DNA of 44,489 bases from Pelagophyceae sp. CCMP2097. Its lineage: Eukaryota; Sar; Pelagophyceae. The DNA is taken from assembly GCA_026770575.1 (NCBI GenBank), contig MU657177.1, positions 569,962-614,450 on the forward strand. The letters are read 5' to 3'. This document shows positions 1 to 9,041 of this stretch, one piece after another; position 1 is the stretch's first letter; each line of letters begins with the position of its first letter. The position numbers and the translations under genes are program-made. Below the pieces are notes generated by a model, which saw only the letters and a list, made by a program, of their open reading frames with translations, was not told the DNA's origin and ran no database searches.

Positions 1-592
1 GTTCCCTGCGCTTCGCCGGCACTGCTAGATGACTGACACCGCCCGCCGCTTCTCTTCGCGCTCTCCAGTTTCTCTGCTCCCTGCGCTTCGCCTTGCCCTC
101 CGCTCGACTTTCAAGTTTGATTAAAGTGAATATCGCCCAAAAGGCTGCTCTTTGTGTGAACAGGACACTCACTGTTGAGAGGGGTCCACGCGAGCTGAGG
201 ACGCGTCCGGAAGCACAGTCCAGAGCTCGAGGCCGCCGCACTGTCGGAGGTGCGTTCGCCCGGAACCGCGACGGTGCTTGCCCCTCCAAAATTCTTCGAC
301 TGCTCTAGGGATTCCAACGAGACATAAAGGCCTCGCCTGACGACATCCAACGAGAAGCTCGAGTCGAACGCGCAGACATCATCGGACGGGTAAGGCCGCC
401 CCCATCGACGGGTAGGGCCCCCGGGGATTAATCGGCCCGGGCGGGGATCGTCGCAATCGCCCAAAATGCCCAACGGCCCTTAATCTGTCCGTTGGCAGTC
501 CCGCAAAAAGTAAAGGCGAGCGCCGACGTCGAGCGCGCGGCGGCGTCCGCGTGGCGCGAGTCCATCTCCGGCCCCCGGAGCGCGTCGTAGGC
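1..592. other. Upstream region of SPT5, no gene seen
   Basis: No reading frame here has recognisable protein similarity. The first 17 bases are nearly repeated at about 74-91 (both contain CCCTGCGCTTCGCC). The last 100 bases before the SPT5 start are GC-rich and should hold its promoter and 5' UTR, but no TATA box or other defined element can be named. Confidence 0.4.
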
Positions 593-3500
593 ATGGCGGA
601 CGGCGCGGAGGCTGCTGCGGCGGTTCTAGACGAAGTGGACGACGAGGACGACGCGGGTGACGACGCCGGCGACGACGACGCGGCGGCGCCCGCCGCCGAC
701 GAAGACGGCGGCGACGGCGACGGCGAGGACGGCGAGGACGAGGATGGCGACGAGGGCGACGACGACGACGTCGACGGATCGGAGGATGGTTCGGAAGACG
801 GCTTTGCGGCGGCGCTGGCCGCGCACTCAAAACATTCCAAAGGCGCGACCAAGAAGCGGCCCTTGAAGGCGGCAAAGGGCGAGCCGAAGAAGAAGAAGGC
901 AAAGGCGGACAAGCCAACGAAAGACGGCGAAGATGATGATGAGGGCCCGAAGAAGGCGGCAGGGCTTTCCAAGTATTTCGACGATATGGCCCATGAAGAC
1001 TCCGACGACGACGACGGCGAGTTCGACGAGGCCCAGCGCGAGGCCGCGTCGAATCGGGGGGCGGAAGAAGCGGGAGACGGGAGAGGCCATTGACGGTCCC
1101 AGAGACGGGGCCAGAGGCGGGTCCTGGTGACGGTCCCGGAGGCGGTCCCGGAGACGGTTTGTCGACGGCCCCGGAGGCGGCCCCGGAGGCGGCCCCGGAG
1201 ACAGTGCCGTCGACGGTCCCTCTGCGGCCGTCGACGGTCCCGGACGAACTCGGAGACGGGCCGTCGTGCCGAAGTCGGAGACGGGCCGTCGTGCCGCTGA
1301 AAGCCCCAAAACCTTGGCTATAGGCAAGAGCGGAACCGCAAGCTGCGCGAGAAGCAGACCGAGGAGGAGCGCGAGTTCGACGCCGAGCTGCAGCGGCAGG
1401 ACAAGCGCCGCGAGCGCGAGGGGCAGTTCCAGGCGGAAGACGCGGACGTTGGGGGGGTCGTCAAAGCTTTGGAGGAGCGCTATCAGCGCGCGCGCACGCC
1501 GGGAGACCTCCGCCGTGAGCTCGGCGGCGACGGGGAGGAAGGCGGCGCCGTCGGCGACCGCGGCTCGTGAGTACTTGCATGCGGAGTGGCCCGTAGACGT
1601 TTCCAAAGCCTTTTTGTGGGAGCTTTCAAACGACCTTCGTCCGTCGTTCGTCTGACCTTGGAAATAGGATCATCTACGACGCCGCTCGGCAAGCGCAGGC
1701 GCCTGCTCTGTCGGACCCGCGGCTCTGGGTCGTGCCCTGCAAGATCGGGTCGGAGAAAGAAGGCGCGTTAGCGCTGATGAACAAGGCGATTGCGATGGCG
1801 CGCAAGGGCGAGCCTCTGCAGATTTCGGCGGTGTTATGCACGGGCCTCAAGGGCTTCATCTACGTCGAATCTCGCACGGAGCCGGCGGCGCGGGCGGCGG
1901 TGCAAGGGTTGAGGTTGCTGCGTGGGTGGAGCATGAAGATGGTCCCGGTGACGGACATGGTCTCGGTCGTTTCAACCCAGGCCAAGAAAAAGAAGGGAGC
2001 CGGCACCGACGGCCGCCTCCGCGTCGGCGACTGGGCGCGTATCTCGCGCGACAAGTGAGCGGGGGCGGGCTCTTTCCTGGGGGGCCTTTTGTCGCACGCG
2101 AGACGAGACCTATTTCTAGATACCGTGGGGACCTGGCTCGCATCGTCGCTGTCGGCGAGGGCGGCACGTCGGCTGTCGTGCAGCTCGTGCCGCGCGTCGA
2201 CGCCTCCGCGCCGGCGGGGGCCAAGGGGACGGTGCGGCCGGCGCCGCGGCTGTTCTCTGCGGCCGAGGTGACGGCCGCGGGCGGAGAAGTCGTCTTGAAG
2301 CGGTTTAAGGTCAGCGTGGCGCGCGACGGGTCCGCGGGCGCGGCGCGCGACTGGTCGCTGGCCGACGCGTCGTTTGAATTCTTCGAGGGCTTCCACTACC
2401 GCCGCGGCTTCCTCTACCGCGAGGTGCGGCATATTTCTCGAAAGTGCGCAACCGACGCCGCGCCCTAGGTGACCACGGCGACCATGCTGAAGCGCGAGGC
2501 GGCGGTGCCTTCGCTGGACGAACTCCAGCGGTTCGTGACGCCGCCGGACGACGCCGCGGACGACGACGACGACGACGACGACGACGCGGCCAAACGACGC
2601 AAGGAAGCCTCCGCGGTGACGGAAAAGTCTCTGCTGGCGCAGATTGAGGATTTAGCCAAAGGCGCCGGCGGGTCGACGGCGGTATCTGCGTACTCGCGCG
2701 GCGACCGCGTGCAGTGCCTGGAGGGCGACCTGCGCAACCTCTACTTCATCGTCAAATTCGTCGAGGAGAAGGACGGCGCCGCCGTCGTCCACTGCGAGGG
2801 CGACGCCGTCTCGGGCGTGGTGCAGATTGAAGCTTCTCGGCTCGTCAAAGCGATTACGGTCGGCGCTCGCGTGGCCGTGTCGGACGGCCAATACGCGGGG
2901 CAGACGGGCGTCGTTTTAGAACAAGGCAACTTGAAAGGCGAGCTCGTCGCCGTCATCCTCACCGACCTGGGCGGCCGCGAGATTGCGGTTCTGCTGGCGC
3001 ATTGCCACGAAACGTCGGCAGTTGCTCGCGGTTTGGACACCTTGGAAGGATTTGAACTCCACGACATCGTCCAACTTCCTTTAGGAGCCGTCGGCGTCGT
3101 CTCGCACGTCGGGGCCGACGACTTGGAGGTCCTGACTGCGCGGGGGGCGGCGCAAAGGGTGCGGCCCGCGGAAGTCTCGAGGAAGTTGAACGCAGAGTCG
3201 ATGCGCAACGTTTCGTTAGACGCGCGCGACGAGCACGTCCGCGCCGGCGACGTCGTCGTCTGCGACGCCGGCGACCGGAAGGGCGTCGAGGCGACGGTGG
3301 TCAGGGCCTATAGGGCGGTGTTGTGGCTGCAGGAGACGGCCACGGCGGGCGGGCTGGGCCGGCCCTCGGGCGGGTTGTTCTGCTCCAAGGCGCGCGGCGT
3401 CCGAGTGGCCGGGCAGCGCGCCCTGGCGGGCGGGCTGGCGGACTCGTACATGGGCCTGGGCCGGCCCCGCATGGTGAACGAAGAGCAGTTCAACGGCGCT

Positions 3501-4584
3501 GGCGGCGACCAGAAAGGGGCCATGGCGCGGGCGCACTCGCAAAAGGACGTCCTCGTCGGCCGCGCCGTGCGCATCTGCAAGGGCAACTACAAAGGGCTGA
3601 TGGGCATCGTGGCCAACGCGACGGCGACGCACGTCACCATCGAACTGCACACGCGGAACCGAAAGGCGACGCTGTCGAGGGACCTGATCAAATTGGTCGA
3701 GGGCGCCGCCGGCGGCGAAGCCCTGCACGTGGCGCCGCGCGGCGCGGCGGGCGGCGGGCCAGGCGAGGCGATGACGCCGTTTCTGGCGGGCGCGACGCCC
3801 CTGCCGTACGCGGGCCAGACGCCGCTCTACGGCGCGCAGACGCCCGCCGCGGGCGCCATGACGCCGGCCTACGGCGCCGCGACGCCCGGCCGGGGCACAC
3901 CCGCGCACACGCCCGCCTACGGTGGCTCGGCGACGCCGGGCCGCGAGACGCCGTACCGGACGCAGGGCACCCCCGCCCACCAGGGCGCGCAGACGCCGAT
4001 CCACGACGGCTCCGCCAGCGTCTGGCTCCCGCAGGCCCGGGCCGCGGTACCGGAGACTTATGCCCTGCGGCCTGGCGCGCCCGCGGCGCCCGCGGGCCGC
4101 AGCGACGCGGCGAGCGCGGCCGCGGGGGCGTGGTGCGTCCCCGGCGCGTGCGCGCTTCTCGAGGACGGCGAGTGCCGCGTCGAGGCCGTGCGCGGTGGGG
4201 CCGTGGACGTGACTCTGCGCAAGACAAAGGAACGCCGGTGAGTCTTTCCACCTGCGGCTCCTCAAACTTGCCGCCTTTTTTTTTTTTTTTCCAACTGCGG
4301 CGCCTCAAACTTGCCGCCTTTCGACGCGGCCCCCCGTAGGACGGTGCCCCCCTCTGCGCTGCAGCGGCTGGACCCGTCGCCCAAGGACGTGGTGCGCGTC
4401 GTTGACAACGAGACGACGTACGACGCGGAGCTGCTGTCCATCGAGGACCACGACGGTACGGCCCGTGATGTGTTCTTCTTCGGAATTGGAATCGGAGGAA
4501 TGCCGACTAGGTATCATCAAGCTCGACAACGGCGAGTACAAGATCATCGACTTTGCCGCAATCGCCAAGCTCGCCACGTGGTGA
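593..4584 (+). CDS. SPT5: Transcription elongation factor SPT5
   Basis: SPT5 pairs with Spt4 on RNA polymerase II, supports processive elongation and recruits RNA-processing factors. Seven exons fit exactly: 593-1047, 1324-1566, 1668-2054, 2120-2423, 2469-4237, 4340-4455 and 4511-4584, giving 1115 residues, a normal length for the family. In order there is an acidic Asp/Glu-Gly N-terminus; a Lys/Glu-rich linker; the NGN domain from about residue 235 (LWVVPCKIG, then GFIYVES and a VPVTDM end); a first KOW (YRGDLARIVAV ... LVPRVD); further KOWs in exon 5 (QYAGQTGVVLEQG, NYKGLMGIVANA); a CTR-like repeat region at about 895-985 full of Thr-Pro (TPAYGAATPGRGTP, TPLYGAQTP); and C-terminal KOW-like sequence ending in IDFAAIAKLATW. 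The ATG at 593 is the first in frame. The first intron donor (GTCGAA) is weak and was chosen because phase and sequence fit. The CTR resembles the CDK9 and PP1 target in other Spt5 proteins. Confidence 0.95.
1087..1300. repeat. Short tandem repeats inside SPT5 intron 1
   Basis: The intron at 1048-1323 is filled with degenerate 12-15 nt units such as GACGGTCCCGGAGGCGG and CGGCCCCGGAGG, then GGGCCGTCGTGCCGAAGTCG repeated. No coding similarity is seen. The repeats make this the longest intron of the gene. Confidence 0.7.
4252..4318. repeat. 24-bp direct repeat around a T tract in an SPT5 intron
   Basis: In the intron at 4238-4339 the 24-mer beginning CTGCGGCTCCTCAAACTTG (4252-4275) recurs at 4295-4318 with one change. 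A run of 15 T lies between the copies at 4276-4290. The T tract could act as a polypyrimidine tract for the acceptor at 4339. Confidence 0.75.
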
Positions 4585-5123
4585 AGCGCCGCCACGCCGC
4601 GACCGCGCGCCGACCCCTAACCATCTTCGCACGGACCACCCAAACGCGCGCGGCTTCTCAACGGCGCGGGCGCCCGCGGAAAAGGGCCCTCGAGCGGTCC
4701 CCAGACGCTCCGCGGACCCCCGACTACCCTGCGGCTGGCCCAAAAAGGTGTTGATCCGTCGCGGAGATGGTTCGTTGCGGGCGTCGGCGGTGCAGTCGGA
4801 TTGTGGAGCGTTGGGCGTAGCCGGATTGTGGAGCTTTGGGCGCATGGGTCCGTCCTTCTTCCGCGCTCTTGAGCCTCCGAGCTCGATCGTACGTCTTATA
4901 GACGTAGTTGCAGCAACAGAGCGAGTGATCGTGGAGCGCGTCGAGGATGCATGTGGCCAGGAAGAGTGCGTCGGTGAGACCGAGAGTCCCACTCCACGCG
5001 CCATCTCAACACACCAAAACCCGCGCCGAACGGGGCGAGCTGAAAGCTGCGAGCGACCGGCACCGACGGCAGCAGCCGTCGGCCAGTGAGCGAGCCAGGG
5101 AGAAGCGTGACGCGCAAAAGTCG

Positions 5124-5470
5124 TCGGCACGGAGGCCGCACGGTCGTGGGCACGGGGGCCGCACAGTCGTGGGCACGTGGGCAGCACGATCGTTAGCTCG
5201 AAGGCCGTACGATCGCCGGCATGGGAGCTACACGGTCGTCGTCGACACGGAGGTCGCACGATCATCGGCACAGAGGCCGCACGATGATAGACATGGAAGC
5301 CACGCGTTTGTCGCCACACAGAGTCCGCACGACTGTCGGCACAGGAGGCCGAAAAGTCATCGCCACGGAGGCCGCACAATCGTCGCCACGGAGGCCGCAC
5401 GGTCGTCGGCACAGGAGGCCGCACGATTATAGGCATAGAAGCCGCGCGGTCGTCGGCTCGGAAGCCGGCG
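5124..5470. repeat. Degenerate minisatellite, 23-24 bp unit
   Basis: About fourteen head-to-tail copies of a 23-24 nt unit resembling GGAGGCCGCACGGTCGTC plus GGCACA are visible, with substitutions and small indels. The repeats keep several frames open on both strands, which explains the long meaningless reading frames here. Confidence 0.85.
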
Positions 5471-5479
5471 GCCCTCGGC

Positions 5480-5625
5480 GGTGCGACCCTCAGAACGCCG
5501 TCGGTGCGACCCTCAGCACGCCGTCGGTGCGGCCGTCAGCACGGCCGTCGGTGCGGCCGTCGGCCCAGTCATCGGCGGAAGCGTCGGTGCAGCCGTCGGC
5601 ATGGCTGTTTGTACGGCCGTCGAGA
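5480..5625. repeat. Second minisatellite, TCGGTGCGGCCG half-units
   Basis: Units built on TCGGTGCGGCCG / TCAGCACGCCG alternate with a period of about 23-24 nt over roughly six copies. It adjoins the 5124-5470 array and has similar base composition, so both may come from one expansion. Confidence 0.75.
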
Positions 5626-5933
5626 GAGAGGGGCGCTCTGATGCCGCAGGCCACGGGGTGTCCCGGGGGCCCCGACGGCGCAGAACGGCAGGCTGCTGCT
5701 GCATGCTGCTGGATGCAGCTGCCGCGCAAGGATAATTCCCCGCGGCGGCGCCTGCGGCGCTGGGCCTAGCGCTCGCTCGCTCGCCGCTGCAGAGTCGCCC
5801 GTGCAGACGCCGCGGCGGGGGCTCAAGCAATGTGCGCCGTTTGACGGCCGGTGTCGAGGCTCGTTTCTTCGAGTCATCTTAAAGGAAAGCTGTTTGGGCG
5901 CCTTTCGGCGGGCGCTTCTCGCGGGCGTTGCGG

Positions 5934-7802
5934 TCAGCGGTTGAGCTTCTCGAGCTGCGAGTTGATGTAGCCGGTGCCCTTTTCCAGCAGGTTTGCGAAA
6001 TTGTCGGTTTTGGGCGCTTCGAATAACATCTCTGACCCAAACCCAGTCTGCCCGGCAAAGTGCGCCGCGCTCGCGCCCGCGGGCGCTGCCGGAGGCGCCT
6101 CGTCGTCGTCGAAGAAGGCGTCGGAGCCAAAGCCCTTTTTCGAACTGAAGCGCGCCGTCGCAGACCCCTCGGGCGACGACGTCGCCGCCGCCGCGGGCTT
6201 GCGCGCCTTGGCCGCGGCCGCGCCGTACGGCGACGCGGGCGCGCCGTAGGGCGACGCGGGCGCCGCCAGCGACGCCGCGGGCGCGGCGGGCTTGGTGGGC
6301 TTTGTGTTTGTGCTCTCGTACGCGGCGGAGAGGCGCGAAGAAGACGCAGGTTCGGCCTCAAACGCGTCCGCAGCCGCCGCCTTGGGCTCGTCGAAGTCGT
6401 CCTCGAACGAGTCGTCGTAGCCGCCCGCCTGCGGCGCCGCGGCCGGTGCCTTAAAGGGCTTGGCGGCCTTGGCGGGCTTTGCGCCGCCGCCGGGCGCGGC
6501 CGCGGCGAGGCGCGCGGCCGGCGGCGGCGCGTCAAAGGTCATGTCGGTGTCGGCCGTGTCGGCGAGTCGTCTCGCGCCCATGCCCGACTTAGAAGCAAAC
6601 TTTTTTTTGGTGCCAAAGGAGGCCGAGGGCAGCAGCATCGTCACGGGCGCGGCCGGCGGCACCGCGGCCCGCGGCGGCGCCGAAACGTTTGGCGCCGCGG
6701 GCGCCGCGGGCGCCGCGTCGTCGTGGATGTGGGAGCCGTGAGCTTGCGCGGGAGTCTCCCCAAAGTCGGAGAAGAAGTCTCCTCCTTTGGGTGCAACCTT
6801 CTTCGCCGCCACCGGCGCCGCCGCCATCGGCGCCACCACCGCCGGCGCCGGCGCCGGCGCCGGCGCCTCGGGCGCGTCGTGCGTCAGTTTTTTGTTGGCC
6901 GCGAGAGATGAAGACGTGAGCAGGCTGGCCTGCGGCACGGGCTTCGGGGCCAACGCGCCGCGCGCCGAGAGCGCACCAGCGGCGGAGAGCGACCCTGCGC
7001 CGGCGGCGGAGAGGCCCGTGCCCGAGGGCTTGTTTCGCGGCTTGGTCGTGAAGACTGCGGCTCGCGGCGGTTCCGGCACCACGACCTTGTTCAGCTCCGG
7101 CGCGGAAGCGGTGCGGCTCGGCAGCGCGACCACGACGGGCCCGTCGATGGGGTCCCAGAAGGACGGCGTGGGCGGCGGCGGCGTCTCGACGGCCGCAGGC
7201 TTGGAGTCTTGTCCAGCGAGGTCCGCCGCAATCTCGCGTTCAAGGTGCGCCCGGTAAAGCTTCGCCACCGACGAGGCGTACTTCAGATCCTGCCTCTGGT
7301 GCAGGTCCGACTGGCCGTTCTTGGAGAAGAACTCGCGGCCGCGCTTATTTCCACCGAGGCGCATGGCCTACATGAAGGAGACCTTGTGCGAGGGGCGTGC
7401 CCCATGCTTCCGACGGACGCTGCCGGGTGCGGCGAGCTGGGGCGCGGTCCACTCGTCCATGTCCACGGACCGCACGAAAGTGAGGTGCGTCCCGAGGCGC
7501 CGCTGGCCTCCTACGACGCGTCGAGTCGGCAGGAGATCTTTTCCGAATACGCGTCACGGTCCATAGAAATTTCCGCGGTCGCCCTCGCCGGCGCTTTCTC
7601 GCCGCCCCGCGGTCCTCCCCGGGGCAAAGGCCCGCCCCAACGCACCCGCGCAGTCTAAGCAGATGAAGATGCCAAAGGTGGACGAGGCCCAGTTGGGATT
7701 CTTCTGAGGGCAATCGAAGCAGCTTCGGTTGTCCGACTGCATGCACAGCTTCTTGAACACGGCCAGGCGCTCCAGCTTGGGCACGTTCACCTGCGGCGCC
7801 AT
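5934..7802 (-). CDS. ARF GTPase-activating protein, Glo3/ARFGAP2-3 type
   Basis: ArfGAPs stimulate GTP hydrolysis on Arf1; this subfamily works with COPI coats at the Golgi. Exons are 7802-7646, 7510-7419 and 7367-5934, giving about 560 residues. The ArfGAP zinc finger is complete: C28-x2-C31-x16-C48-x2-C51, with SCFDC and ICLDC, followed by an arginine-finger region ([19 protein letters not shown]) and [11 protein letters not shown]. After the domain comes a low-complexity Ala/Pro-rich region with repeated SPYGAP, acidic [10 protein letters not shown] and a C-terminal amphipathic stretch ([19 protein letters not shown]) comparable to the C-terminal membrane motif of ARFGAP2/3. The second intron is uncertain: a GT donor (GTCCGT at 7418) adds three residues compared with the family, and a GC donor slightly upstream would match the family length better. 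Confidence 0.9.
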
Positions 7803-7903
7803 GGCGGCGGGGGCGCAAACGTTTGCTCGTGGTTTGCGTGGCCTTTTCAAATGTAGTTTTACAACAATTCCGGCGAGCGTTTATTCCGGCGATATCACCG
7901 AAG
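7803..7903. promoter_or_regulatory. Bidirectional promoter region, ArfGAP / TRM8
   Basis: Only 101 bp separate the divergent start codons of the ArfGAP (-) and TRM8 (+) genes, so both promoters and 5' UTRs must lie here or overlap the coding sequence. It is less GC-rich than its surroundings (TTTTCAAATGTAGTTTTACAA). No defined box can be assigned. Confidence 0.45.
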
Positions 7904-8792
7904 ATGGCCGCGGTCGCAGAGGCAGAGGCGATGGACGTGGCGGAGCCGGTGGCCGAGGGCGCCGAGTACCCGTGCAAGAAGTTCTTCCGATCGCGCGCAC
8001 ACTGCAACCCGCTCTCGCACAACGACGCCTTTGACGTACGTCTTTGTCCGTCAATCGATCATTCCGTGACTTGCCGTCCGACGTAGTACCCCAAGTCGCC
8101 CGCGGCCGTGAACTGGGCGGAGTACTACCCGCTGAAGCCGGGCATGGCCGTGCAGAACCTGGACGTGGGCTGCGGCTACGGTGGTCTGTCGATGGTGCGT
8201 CCTGCGAGCGGACGTTGGAGGGCTTGCGTGCCATCGCCCGCGGCAGGCGCTCGCCGCGCTCGCCAAGGACGAGCTCACGCTCGCGCTCGAGATCCGGCCC
8301 AAGGTGTGCGAGTTTGTGCGGCGTCGGATCGAGGCGCTGCGCGTGTCGCACAAGGGCCAGTACGACAACGTCTCCTGCATGCGCACAAACTCCATGCTCT
8401 ACCTCCCGAACATTGTGAACAAGGGCCAGCTCAAACGTCTGTTCTTCTGCTTCCCGGACCCGCACTTTAAAGCCAAAAACTGGCGCCGCCGAGTCGTCTC
8501 GACCGCCCTGCTAGCAGAGTACGCCTACGCTTTGCAAGACGACGGCCTCGTCTACACCGTCACCGACGTCAAGGAGCTGCACGACTGGCACGTCGCCAAG
8601 TGCAGCGTGCATCCTCTGTTTGAGGCGGTTGACTCGACGGAAGAAAACGACCCTTTCGTCAAGGCCATTGTGAACGAGACCGAGGAGGGCATGAAGGTCG
8701 CGCGCAACAAGGGCGCAAAGTACTTTGCCGTCTACCGCAAGAAACGACCAGAGGAAATCTCGCCGGTGAAGTTGTGGCCGGAGAAGGCGTAA
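7904..8792 (+). CDS. TRM8: tRNA (guanine-N7-)-methyltransferase, catalytic subunit
   Basis: Trm8/METTL1 transfers a methyl group from S-adenosylmethionine to N7 of G46 in the tRNA variable loop, usually with a WD-repeat partner (Trm82/WDR4). Exons 7904-8035, 8087-8194 and 8247-8792 give 261 residues, a typical length. Visible family hallmarks are SRAHCNPLSHNDAFDYPKSP at the first splice junction, the SAM-binding VGCGYGG, LALEIRPKVCEFV, the FCFPDPHFK catalytic loop, LLAEYAYALQDDGLVYT, TDVKELHDW and the TEEGMKVARNKG region. The two introns are 51-52 nt (donors GTACGT and GTGCGT). Cytosolic or nuclear location is expected. No WDR4 partner is present in this window. Confidence 0.96.
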
Positions 8793-9041
8793 CCCCGCCG
8801 CACGCGGGAACAAGCCTCCGAACGGCCAGCCCCGCATAGGGACTAATTTACACTTTGCTCGAGTTGGTTTCTGGACCGCCGTGCCGAGGGGCACATGAAC
8901 TGCGCAGGCACCTGGACCCGTGCAGACTGAACAACCAAGAAGGCCCCTCCTAGCATCGCCATTTTGGGAGAAGCTTTCGGGCCGCGGCCGCTGAGTGTGC
9001 GTCGCTACGCGGAGAGCGCTCGCCGCCGCGGGCACCGGTCC

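Larger units (their letters stand above)
4585..5933. other. SPT5-ArfGAP convergent spacer
   Basis: This spacer lies between two convergent genes. The part at 4585-5120 shows long open frames on both strands, but they have Arg/Pro-rich composition, no domain and no splice-consistent continuation. The rest is minisatellite (listed separately). It presumably contains both 3' UTRs; no clear polyadenylation signal was identified. Confidence 0.5.

Noticed and set aside
1567..1667. Similarity of the SPT5 intron, read on minus (STGHSACKYSR), to the phosducin-like exon (STGHSAVKFVR)
   Set aside because: It is short and the phosducin-like exon is explained by its own family. The intron has proper splice sites and phase, so the match is probably chance.
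3216..4339. Antisense and shifted open frames of 200-350 codons over SPT5
   Set aside because: The sense frame encodes conserved KOW and CTR sequence; the others are composition shadows of GC-rich coding DNA.
4507..5436. Long open frames on both strands after SPT5 (309 codons on minus, 178 on plus)
   Set aside because: They run through the minisatellite, encode Arg/Pro-rich repeats in every frame and contain no domain. The repeat period keeps the frames open.
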